Positions 36,525 through 46,000 of a stretch of DNA of 64,000 bases are shown piece by piece. Origin of the DNA: Toxoplasma gondii ME49 (Eukaryota; Apicomplexa; Conoidasida; Eucoccidiorida; Sarcocystidae). The notes beneath the pieces are model-generated. The model was given only the letters and a program-made list of their open reading frames with translations. It had not been told where the DNA came from and did not search any database. A program made the position numbers and the translations under genes. Every line of letters starts with the position of its first letter. Positions within the stretch are counted from its first letter, which is position 1. The stretch is taken from NCBI RefSeq assembly GCF_000006565.2, contig NC_031480.1, forward strand, positions 7,011,480 to 7,075,479, given 5' to 3'.

Positions 36525-37967
36525 CGGGCTGAATATCTGGCATACAACGCTCTTGATTTTTGCATTTTTGCGAGTTCCTTTGCTTATCCCACTGTATTCC
36601 CGAGGCTAATATCTACATCGAAACCAGCTGGGCACTGTAAGCGTGCACAAGTTTACTGGAGCCCTTTCGACGAGCGTTGAAGCTGAAAAAGTATCGAGTT
36701 GGGTTGTAAAATGGTAATGAAAATGCAACTGTGAGTCACAAGGCCAGTGGTCTGTTCTTTGGATTGTTACTCGTTGAGTAAAACAGCCGCACATGCTAGC
36801 ACTCTTCGTAAGACGTCCTTTTGGAGGTAGGGGGTCTCGCAGTACTAATTATCACTTTTGCAGTATAGACCAAATCAGGTCCCGCTAGTTTTGTTCCGGA
36901 AATGGGTAGAACGTGCATTTTCAAATTGGCATGGGAAGATTGTAAGACGATTTGGTGTCACTCCGTTAACACACCCAACCACAGTCTTTGAGAAGACACA
37001 CGCCGTGACGTGTTGCTGCTAAATCAATGTTTTTTTCTATGCAGAGACGCTTTCTTGAAATACGTCCTCAAATGCAATATCTTAGTGTCGGCAATCTTTT
37101 ACACAGCTTGTGTTCGTGTTCGATGCCGCGGCGCAAGCCCCAAGCGCGTACTTACTGATGATGAACACTTCTCACGCAATTGTTGATTCACCAATGAGAT
37201 TCGCCTTTCGGTAACTGAAGGGCAGCTACTAAATCACCACTTCCCGTTGCTGGGAAATGGTACAACCGGGAGATCGGTACGAGTTTTTTTGACCCGCGTG
37301 GAGGCGCCTGCCGTCCTGGAAGCGATGACGTCTCAATTAGGTACGCCGGCAAGCCGGCGCCCAAGCTATAGCAGACGATGGGTTTCAATGCTCATTTTCG
37401 TGACCGGGTAGAATGGCGAATGCTGTTTGTGTGGTAAACGAAGTGGCTATAGTTGTCTTCATATCGACACGGTACTGGACTGGAGTAACCTCCCTTGTTG
37501 AGGGATGTCGTAGCGCGACCTCCTCTGAGCTATCTCGAATACTTGTAAGACCAAATGGTTATTTTCTTAGGTGAAGAGACGTTCGTTGATTATTCTGGAC
37601 GTTTCCGTACATTCGTTGTCTCCCTCTGTACAATGGCTGTAGCAGCTCTGTTGCACCTATGAGTCAAAGAATGTGAGTTCTCAGTTGTTTTTCTGGAGAT
37701 GCGACAGCGTGGATATCTTACGAAGTGTGATGAGTTTAGCCATGTGGTTGTGTCTACGGAAACCGTAGACACTTGGAAGGACGTGCGTTTGCCAGGGTTA
37801 CGAACTACTCCAAGCTTTGCCGTGAGACAACACCGCACAGCTCTCGATGAACTGCAGGTAATCGAAAATGACTCAAGCGGATGCAATCAGGAAGGTGGCT
37901 GCCGAGTAGCGTAGGCTATCATGGCTTCCTACGCAGAAGAGCTCTTGGCGTTGTTCACGGCTTAAAC

Positions 37968-38779
37968 GCTTTCTACTGAAAGGATACAGAAGGTTTCCAT
38001 TGTATCTCGCTCTGATCGGTGTCTCAAGGCGAAGAAGGTGAGCAGAATGTTGACCTTGGCACCGCTTACCATTCTGCAGCTGTCCCGTACTTGGGAGCAG
38101 CAGACGAAAGTGATTGCATCCGTTAGCGTTTTCGAGTTCACTACTCTACACCTGAAGGAAGTCGGCGCTGACAGCCACGCCGTACAACCTGCTCTAAAAT
38201 ACAGGCCGTAAGCACGCATGAAAAGAGCCACTCGAGCTGATACCGTAGCGGGCTGCTGCATAGCTGCGATTAGTGAACGGACGGGATACACCACCTCATC
38301 CTTGCGGCGACTGACATATGGGCAAACTGTCACTTGTTTCGGGAGCTGGTTGTGCGTACACTTCTTCGCTTTTACTCTCGATGAAACCGGAATAGTAGCA
38401 AGTCGTCTACATTCGACCTGTGCAATGGGTACGCTGAAGCAACGTTGCCTAGCATAGCGTTACGTCAACATTGGGTAACGGGCAATTGAGCAATACACAG
38501 AAGGATGCAACGATATATCATTATCCGTGTCTTAACGTACTTCGGGAGGTCAGTGAAAGCCATTCTGGTCGTACACTGCAGGTGATTCATTGCCTTCACC
38601 GTGTGTCACGACAGAAACAAACTTATATCTTCCCGATGACTTCTTCAGACAAGGACGTTTTGCGCAGCAGTGAGCCGGGCTGCTGTGTCAGCGGGAAAAA
38701 GGGATATAAGTACCCATCTTTCGTACGCACTACGTGTTTCTCTATTCTTGCGATTGTTACGCCTAACTTCCAACTGTGA
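37968..38779 (+). other. Open stretches inside the relic, unassigned
   Basis: Three frames could be exons or linker remains: 37,968-38,209, which overlaps a GAAG/GTGAGC donor; 38,218-38,457, with an ATG start; and 38,471-38,779, with a CTGCAG/GTGATT donor at 38,582. None matches a ligase block that I know. 36,600-37,900 and 38,780-40,200 hold no supported feature. Confidence 0.25.
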
Positions 38780-40201
38780 AAAATAGATGGGGCTGGGGGA
38801 TGTTATCACAAAATGTGTGCTTCGCCGACGAACATGCAAAGCACTACTTGTTCAACTCGCATATAGGGACACAGAATGCTTCATTGTTATGTTACGGAAC
38901 CTGTTGGCAATTTGGCCGTAGAAATTGTTATTCCATGACTCCTCGCTCAACATTGGCCATAACCGTTTCCTTTCATGTGTTCCTGAAGACTGTAAGCGGT
39001 GCCATGAGTGAAGTGACTGTGCACTGACAGATTACAGTGACGGATAAGACTGCATTTCGCCTTCGCATCGAGCCACCAGTTGTTCAGGAACTTCCCGTAA
39101 TTTTGGTATTAGCCACAAACACGAGCTAACGTTTCGGGTCCTACATACAGAGGTGCATTGTTTGCTTTTAGTCAGGTAGAAATCGGATCCACCACTGACC
39201 GGAGGAGCAGGAACATCATAAAGTCGATCCTGAAAAGGCAGATGCCGACTCTGTGCAGGTGAAATGGCACCTTCGTGGTGCGACACAGGTGAAGTAAACA
39301 AATGTGGTTACCGGTACTCAGGGAGGCGACACCAAGCACCATCCAAAAAGGGAATCTAGCCATCCACTTTGAACGCCGAAGGCCAGCGGATTTTAATTTA
39401 ATTTGCAAGATAACCAAGCAAATTGCATCACAGTGAACGTATTACTTCGAGAACCCCTCGGTCGGGGGGTTGACTGTGTATCATTTCGCTCTCAAGAGGA
39501 ATGTATCTGGCTTATATACGTCACCTCATCCTGATCGCAATTGCTGAATGTAGCACACCATTTTCGTCCGAATCGTGGTTATGCTTGAATCACTGTGTGC
39601 CGGCACTTCCGCGTCCAGCCTTCATGCGCTGCAATTAAGAGCAACCGTCCTAGTCCGTTCTGTGCTGACAAACGGGTGCGTCTTGCCCGGCAAGCAAGCC
39701 AGCGTTTCGTGTTGTAAAAAACAAATCCAAACCTCACCAACTTCAAGTTGGGAGCACCGCTGAACCAAAGTGAAATCCTTTCTTCGGTGCATAGCCGCAT
39801 ACATCACGGTGTATGAACTGATCGAACAAGTGTAAAACGAGGGCCTGGCAGACAGTCAACTAGGCAAACGCCTCTTTACGGAAACACCGACCCTGGACGA
39901 TGATGATAAGAATGCAGTCGCAGACTGCGTAGCATGATGTGGAGAGGTTCTCATCGGAACAGCACCGGATGTCGTTTACGTGAGTTCTTTTTGTGAAGGG
40001 ATTCAACTATGTGAGCTCAGCACAGGAAACGTCTACAGGGTTTGATAAGGTAGTAACGCGTTGATATAATCTAAACGCATGTGCCACTCTGGCATTCATT
40101 AGAAAACCGGACTACTGTTGATCGTTTGTCTTGGAGTTTCACCGTGCCTGCAGCGAACTGCTAGGAGGCATATCTTGGAGTTGCACAGTATCTCTTGACC
40201 G

Positions 40202-40348
40202 GTGCAGACCGTGAGCGAAACAATGCTAACATGGGGCGATCCCATCTTGTGCTTACCTTCGCCCTGCAACAACAGGTCGGGGAACACATTAAATGATGCA
40301 ATAGAAAAAACTGGTTTCCGTTGGCTCTTCGTCATTTACAATCAGGCA
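40202..40348 (+). pseudogene. Ligase relic: FWDLLVKL-type segment
   Basis: An open segment ending at a GCA/GTAAGC donor (40,349). Its last residues FRWLFVIYNQ (from 40,316) line up with the F-W-D-L-L-V-K-L-D/N motif that precedes the LTE helix in this ligase family. The match is short and would mean little alone; it counts because of its position. A following segment (40,429-40,482) ends at another donor, ATT/GTAAGT. Confidence 0.25.
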
Positions 40349-41245
40349 GTAAGCGCTGAGCCCATGCGCACGACTACCAGCATCCTAGCCGCACAAACTA
40401 CGTTGCCACCTACGCGACACGATATCTCATGTTGGTCAATGAAGTCAAAGCGACGTTTTTTCCTGGTACACGCCGGCAGATTGTAAGTTTCTATCGTCTG
40501 CTGGAGTGTGTTACGTCTAGCCAGCAGAGTTCTTCTATTTCAAGGAATGTGGCACAAATACATTATCGTAGGGCGTTTTGTAGCGTCAAGACTGCCCTAC
40601 CAATTCTGCATCTGCTCTCATGCGAATCCCTGGTTGTCCACCTTTTAATGTGATGTCTACGCTGGAAGCAATACTTGTCCTGACGCACTATTGCGGCATA
40701 TGGTAGGCCTCGGTTATGAAGCTGCGAGCTAGCCAATGTGGACGTGCCGCCGTATTCATAAACGAGTATGAGGACGAATTTTTTTCGTTCCCGCTATTCA
40801 TGAGTGACCTCGCGCGAGAACGCAATTTGCTTACCCAAACGTTTTACGCGCAAACTTGAGAATCTACCCCGAAATAAGATAAATTACAAGTTCATAATAC
40901 ATAATGGCGGATACCCAGAGAACCATAATAGACGCTGATCCAATACCCTATCTCCAGCGTGCCTTCAGCTGTCGCCCTGGGCTTCTGTGATAATGAATGA
41001 ATCGGAGCGGCCTCTTGAATTTTGAAGCGAACAACTTTTTTTTTCTCTCTCTGCTGTCAAGGCCATAAGCGTGGCTTGTCGATTGCCGGCACGCGTGTGA
41101 GATCCCTTGTGACTCAGGCTGGCCTGCCTGTTAACCTTCGCATTTCGTGTACAACAATACGATTTTGTGAGACTGCATGTTGCGAGCTTACGTTTTTTCC
41201 AGCTAGTAAGGCGGCACTGAAGCAAGTTGGTTTTTTAGCGAGGCT

Positions 41246-41588
41246 TTGCTCAACTCGCTTAGTGATGTGGCTGCACGCAAAACGAAGTGTCTGCTTTTTC
41301 GCCACGCTTCTGCTCTTGAGATGTCTGTGCACTTTGCTAAATTAAAGCTCATACACTCCTTTTGCACACTTCTTAGTGGTACTGAATCACTTTTCACTCC
41401 GCTCTTGTGTTTATCTCGTATTTTTTGTAAGCGACAAAGAACCGACCTTCCCACTACCAGCGGCACTGGCCCGTTTGGTGTACGACACGTGGTGGTGCAA
41501 TTGTACGAGTTGCTACGCTCTCCCTCAGTTGTTCATCACGATTTCTTAACGGAACACCTGCTGCTTCTACTGTCCGCCTACTCAGGCA
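41246..41588 (+). pseudogene. Ligase relic: conserved LTE-LL-LLS block
   Basis: The strongest non-HECT block. The frame is open for 116 codons and closes inside a GTGAGT donor at 41,589. Residues 83-113 (41,492-41,584) include VVQLYELLRSP and, seven residues on, LTEHLLLLLS. HUWE1-like ligases have a gap-free equivalent reading G-Q-L-M-x-M-L-S-H-P and then L-T-E-K-L-L-R-L-L-S, so about 12 of 31 positions agree. Upstream residues (FAKLKLIHSFCTLL) are helical-looking but unassigned. The opposite strand is also open in part but encodes nothing recognisable. Confidence 0.45.
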
Positions 41589-42026
41589 GTGAGTAGCCAG
41601 CTGATGTCTCCTGAGCTAGAGAAGAACCTGTAATGGCATTTCTGCAGCACTTTGTCATGCGTAATCATGATTGAGAATGTGGACCGCATGCATCAAGTAA
41701 CAGAAATGCTAAGAAAACGGTGGTAGCAATATCGCAGGTAGTATTGTCGGCATAAATGACGGATGAATAGCATCAATACAAGCCTGGACGTTTTAAGTTG
41801 CCGGACGCTGTTGTTCAGCAGTCGCGTGATGTGCTGGAAGAGCGACAGACTGATCCATCCGAAGCGTCGATAACAAAGCCTTGTTTCTAGGCTCTCGCTT
41901 ACCATTATTGCACACAGGCGGCACTGCGATATCTACAGTCTTTCGAACGTCATTTCGGGACGTGAACGAGTCTGAGGCTTTCCCTCGTCTGCTCCCTAGC
42001 AGTAGTGTAGAATCAGTAATCCTGGT

Positions 42027-42280
42027 TTGTTTGGTTCTATCGTCCCACTAACTGTTTTTCTTTGTGCGCCCCTGAGATGCAGCACTAATTCACGTCTGCT
42101 CTACAGAAATGCACTGATCTGCCATACGCAGCTTTATGCGTCGGGCGGTGCCGTCGCTATTATTTCCCAGACGGTACGGTTCGTTGGCCAACATGCGCTG
42201 CAAATACGGCTCGTTTCTGTTTCAAAACTCCTGGTTAAACGGTACTCCATAGTGTTGCCCGTGTGTTTGTTGTCGCAGCT
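42027..42280 (+). pseudogene. Ligase relic: unassigned hydrophobic exon
   Basis: An open segment followed by CTG/GTAAGT. It is rich in Val, Leu and Ile, with LVSVSKLLVKR near the end, compatible with the helical region between the LTE block and HECT but with no clear motif. A second frame continues to 42,545. 41,600-42,020 shows no supported feature. Confidence 0.2.
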
Positions 42281-42624
42281 GGTAAGTGAAATACGTGCGC
42301 CTTACGTAAGTCCCATTCCCATGCTGATGGCTACGTACACGAATGAAGTGAAACGTGCATCGGGTCTGAGATTACTAGGTAGGAGACAGAGAGCAGAAAA
42401 AAGCGACAATATGGTAGGATGCTGCCTGGCGTTTGCTTTCAGCTGGATAGAGCCGGCGGAGATAGCTACATGCGACCAATGTAGAAACAAGATAAAACGT
42501 TTGCGCTTGGAGCACGATATCGTGTCATCCTCGAAAGACCGTTGAGTTCGCGGCACTTGCGTTAAAGAATTGTTTCCGCATTTCCAGATACGAAGACATG
42601 ATGCGGTGATTTTGCCATCATTTT

Positions 42625-42696
42625 TTGAGGCATGGCTTTTCTTGCTCATACATCACGGTATCCTCGAAGGTGGTTGCTTCTCTGCTTCAGGCGCTG
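42625..42696 (+). pseudogene. Ligase relic: pre-HECT helix
   Basis: TVSSKVVASLLQAL ends at CTG/GTAAGA (donor 42,697). HUWE1-like proteins have T-x-x-Q-K-F-F-L-R-V-L-Q-V-I at the equivalent place. In another frame the same DNA begins with an ATG in good context (42,631) and runs to the same donor, so the reading is not certain. The frame at 43,023-43,418, after a good acceptor (CACCGCAG, 43,020), is open but unassigned. Confidence 0.25.
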
Positions 42697-43448
42697 GTAA
42701 GATTTGTCTTTGTTGAGTCGATCTCGTGGACGCCCCAGCTTGGAATCCGACAAGGTCTACTCTCGTGGGTGTGCGTCCTCAATATAATGTGCGGGTGTGT
42801 CATGCGATTAGCAATATATTATTTCGGGACCAATGCATTTTTCTCGAGGACTTTGTGGCAGTTCAGTGAATGAGCGAAAGTCATATTCGGAATGAATATG
42901 TTAATTGCTATGCATACCTTGCTCACTGCACATTCCCCGTCCAATGATCCTCTCCTTAACGTCGCATCTGTGTTCGTGCCAGGAGCGGTTTTGAAATTGT
43001 CTTAAACACTGTCACCGCAGAATTGTTGGAGACACCATTCATGGCTGTATATGACCCCCGTTGCCTGCAGCGGCGAAACAAAGCCCACGAGCACATCCTG
43101 GAAGGGGGTAGTCTATATGAAAATATAAACGACGGGAATTTCCTTTTCTCGAATGTCAACCGGATCAGGTTATTATGGTACGATATCTCACACCCAGCAT
43201 TGACTCAGAGGATACCGCGCACGTCTTTTTATGAAGACATCAGTTCGTCGACGGGCGGCATTTCTGCAACTGCAAAACGTTTCTTTATTTTCATCGCACA
43301 GTTAATGCTGGTCCGGCAAACACCCACCCTCAGTTACGATGTAGATAACGGTTTCTTACTAAAACGCAAATTTGCATGTTTAGACAAAAGAAGCACTAAA
43401 GAAAAGAAATCAAGCTGACTCGGGGCAGAGGTCTTGCTCTTTACACAG

Positions 43449-43559
43449 TGCCATTATGACGTGATCCGTGAACTGTCTCCAAGTGAGCACAGTTCTTTCT
43501 TGCGCACTCAGTCTTGCTGCTGCTGGGTGATGCCCGCGTCTTTCAGCAACCACTTTACT
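43449..43559 (+). pseudogene. Ligase relic: HECT domain, first block
   Basis: Starts after a good acceptor (TCTTGCTCTTTACACAG, ending 43,448). YDVIRELSPSEH resembles the HECT opening D-S-Y-R-E-L...S-P-E-E, and WVMPAS resembles W-Y-M-I-I-S, which follows in the HECT N-lobe. The intervening acidic loop (F-E-G-E...D-A-G-G) is missing. The frame stops at 43,560. The next 340 bp (including an open frame at 43,619-43,790) are not assigned. Confidence 0.35.
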
Positions 43560-43903
43560 TAAATCTGCTGAACGTAGATTTCGAGAATAATCCTGCTTAC
43601 AGTAAATGAGTGGACCTGCAACCGTCTGCGTCGAATGCTGCCACACAGCAGGTGCTCGCTCATATTGTTGAGGGTGACTTTGTCATGGCGTCGCCACAAC
43701 TGCGACATGATTTGTTGTTGAGGATACACCGCTCTTTGGAATCATTTAGCGCAAAAGACCTGTCGTGCTTATCGGGGAGCAGTGGTGTGTAACCCCCTTC
43801 CTGTTAACGACGTCTTTTTTGCCGCTGCCCATCGCAACTTTTGTGGTTTTGATTTAGCCGGGAAATTACCGACTGTCACGTATAATCGAGTGACAACTTA
43901 GAT

Positions 43904-44242
43904 GCACGGGTGGACATAATTAACTCTTGCAAGGTTCGTGTTTACTCGAGTCCTCAATTTAAGTTCATCCTCTGCATAATCGGGTTCGTTCTGTATCAGC
44001 TAGTAAGGATTGAGTTCACGGACGCAATTCGTAAGCTCGTGTATGGGATGGTTTTGTTGACATGTAGGACTGCTGACATTGGCCAAAAGGAAAGTTATTG
44101 GACGAACAGGTCCAATACAGATCCACAAAGGAGGCCTAGAAAAAAACTCGGGAGGTACTGCTGCAGAATTGTCGTTGCAGTGTCAACGAAAGGTGGCGTG
44201 GAGGAACTGAACCTGTTCACTACGCAACACAAACAACCGTGA
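43904..44242 (+). pseudogene. Ligase relic: HECT N-lobe core
   Basis: A 110-codon frame in which several HECT blocks occur in order: IINS (family I-N-P), FKFILCIIGFVLY (F-K-F-V-G-R-I-V-x-K-A-V-Y), LVRIEFTDAIRKLVYG (L-L-E-x-Y-F-T-R-S-F-Y-K-x-I-L-G), DIGQKESYWTN (D-L-E-x-x-D-P-E-Y-Y-K-N), and GGVEELNL (G-x-x-x-E-V-E-L). Gaps are one or two residues. Conserved Gly-Arg after F-K-F and the D-N/G before the second helix are absent, arguing for loss of function. The start is taken after CAACTTAG. Confidence 0.45.
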
Positions 44243-44520
44243 CAGCTGTCATACGCCACGTTAGTAAGCTTATGCTGGGCTCTAGACTCGCCAATCTCCG
44301 CCGCCACGTATAAATCTTTTGGAGCATTGGATTTCTCTCGATGCATACTTACACCATTATACGTACTTTATGTACCTGCTCAAGAGAATCCATTCATCAT
44401 GCACAAATTACAGATTCAAGGTTTCGACGCAGGCGGAAGCTGCCAACGTGAAACCGCCCTTTTGGACCAGGCTGAGCTGTGCACCTTGTGACAGAGGCCT
44501 GACTCCATGGATATGAGCCA

Positions 44521-44658
44521 CCAGAAACTCCACAAACTGGATGCCCAACTGGGGCTGAACATTACTCCGTGAGAGACATCATCCATGCATCTCTCTGGCA
44601 GGGAGTTCAATCGCAGATTATTGACCGGAGTACTGACTGCCTGCTATGCATACACTGT
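44521..44658 (+). pseudogene. Ligase relic: HECT N-lobe, EYVRL block
   Basis: PTGAEHYSVRDIIHASLW continues with QGVQSQI. The family has P-V-T-x-E-N-K-x-E-Y-V-R-L...R-L...Q-I at the same spacing (V-R, nine residues, then L and Q-I). It is in a different frame from the previous block and stops at 44,659. Confidence 0.35.
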
Positions 44659-44687
44659 TGAGTAGGAACCCAGGTTTGCAGCACTAA

Positions 44688-44803
44688 AAGAGCACTCGTC
44701 ACGGAATGCTGCCTAAGCCAAGGCTTCTATTCAGACAGAAAATGGATCAAGCGCTTGTCGCATCCGCCCTACAGTGTGGGTGCCCACTGGACTCCTCTCA
44801 AAG
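44688..44803 (+). pseudogene. Ligase relic: HECT IPKELI-like block
   Basis: LPKPRLLF and, after ten residues, a Leu/Ser-rich helix resemble I-P-K-E-L-I-x-I-F...E-L-E-L-L-I-S-G. It is again in a new frame, and about 57 bp further from the preceding block than the family spacing, which suggests an insertion or a frameshift. Confidence 0.25.
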
Positions 44804-45247
44804 TATACCGCCACTGAGTGTTTTCATGTCATGGATACCCTCAAAAAAGAGGTGTCTTCGTTCCTGCATGTATCTCAATATGTCACACGGACCTCACATT
44901 CCTCTGCCACGTGCTTCTTGCGTATGCCACAGAGGGTAAGAGCATGCAACCACGAAACGCCGCTGGGCTGTAGTGGTGTAAGGTGGAGCAGAGGCAACAT
45001 CTCATGTGGTTTCTCCTCGAGGACAACGGTGTCAATCTCACGGTTCGGTCGAACTACGCCGATGCATGTGAGACTAGACGGAACTGCATAGCCTGTACAG
45101 ACGGTTCACATGATTGCAGAAAAACACGTTCATTCGACAATTCCAATTTTCTCTCCTCTCACTGAACTAGCGTCGCAAGTGGCCCCATATGAGGTTTCTG
45201 GCCGCGAGAGGTATTTGCAGGTTTTGTCACGCTGCCTCATCTCCTGA
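44804..45247 (+). pseudogene. Ligase relic: HECT end, catalytic block lost
   Basis: CFHVMDTL, FLHV and YVTRTSHSSATCF follow the order W-F-W-x-x-L, F-L-Q-F, F-V-T-G-T-S-R-V-P-x-G-G-F of the HECT linker and C-lobe. A donor-like GTAAGA lies at 44,936. Reading on in the same frame gives VSISRFG (family F-x-I-x-R), an in-frame TAG at 45,089, and finally QVAPYEVS, which resembles N-Q-L-x-L-P-x-Y-x-S just after the catalytic Cys. At the Cys position (T-C-F-N in the family) this sequence has E-L-A-S. The terminal stop is at 45,245. Confidence 0.3.
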
Positions 45248-46000
45248 TACGGGAACTAACGGAACCTGCTGACTGATGACCGAACAATACACGCGGAAAC
45301 GCTGCTACACATTGTGGGGTCATCAAATCTACGTGAACTGCCAGGAAGTGACCAGACATTGAAATAGGGAGACCAGTTTATCTTTTGCAGCATTTGCCTT
45401 CTAAGTCACCCACCTCGTGGTGGCTTGCGCATCCTGGTGGTTTGCTGTCGCTGAAAAAGATTGTCGGAACATCCGTCGGTAGCGAATAGCCAAATAAGTA
45501 ACTGATGATACTGCCTGTCGAAACGCAACTTTGTTCTGTTAATTATGCATCAGAATTCCTCTGCCCCGAAAAAATGATAACTCATATCGGTTGCTGTCAT
45601 TTTCGGCACTTGCACCATTGACGGGATCGCACGAGAACAGCACACCCACCTTGGGTATTCCTGTTTTTTTTCGTTCCCTCGCTTCATCATCCACACTCAG
45701 TGACGCAAAATGTTGAAATTTTCCCTCGGCGGACGAGCTCGAGGCTCAGCCGATAACACAGAACCGGTGCTTCTATCGACCGTCCTCGGACCAGATCGCA
45801 CATCGTTTCCGTAACCTCTGGATAGAAACAGCGAAGATGGAAACTGAGTCAGCCGCTGCACTGCCTCCAGACGCTAAACCCTAAAACCTGACGCTCACCG
45901 ACATCTCCAGCGGCGACTGCCTTCGTCGGGAGGAGAGTTCGCCGAGGGGTTTCTTGTCCTAGCTGGTGCTAACATGTCTTATCAAGGCGCAGCGAGTTGT
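45248..46000. other. Intergenic DNA, nothing recognised
   Basis: No repeat periodicity and no supported gene. It contains one CCCTAAA heptamer (about 45,880), the unit of the coccidian telomere repeat on this strand, but a single unit is expected by chance. Confidence 0.5.

Larger units (their letters stand above)
35088..45247 (+). pseudogene. Relic of a HUWE1/TOM1-type HECT ubiquitin ligase gene
   Basis: A series of open + strand segments, many ending at splice donors (35,151; 40,349; 41,589; 42,697; 44,936), resembles in the right order the C-terminal half of giant HECT E3 ligases (HUWE1 in animals, TOM1 in yeast, UPL1/2 in plants). Known family order: ubiquitin-binding motifs, helical-repeat blocks, the LTE-LL-LLS helix, a pre-HECT helix, then the HECT domain that carries ubiquitin on a C-terminal Cys. 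The blocks are listed separately below. Signs of decay are short gaps in conserved motifs, four frame changes within 1.5 kb of HECT sequence, an in-frame stop at 45,089, and no recognisable catalytic Cys block. The usual long linkers between blocks are missing or unrecognisable. Alternative: a fast-evolving gene with many introns. Matches are by eye, not by search. Confidence 0.5.

Noticed and set aside
43619..43790. SPQLRHDLL as another ubiquitin-binding motif of the ligase relic
   Set aside because: The local resemblance is fair, but the segment lies within the HECT part, whereas the family's motifs lie before the helical blocks. The position argues for coincidence.
45700..45820. Short ATG-initiated frame at 45,710 as the end of the ligase relic
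   Set aside because: About 35 codons, no HECT-tail features, and beyond the segment that already resembles the HECT end.
20453..45887. TTTAGGG at about 20,453 and CCCTAAA at about 45,880 as interstitial telomere repeats
   Set aside because: Each is a single heptamer with no neighbouring units; several are expected by chance in 64 kb.
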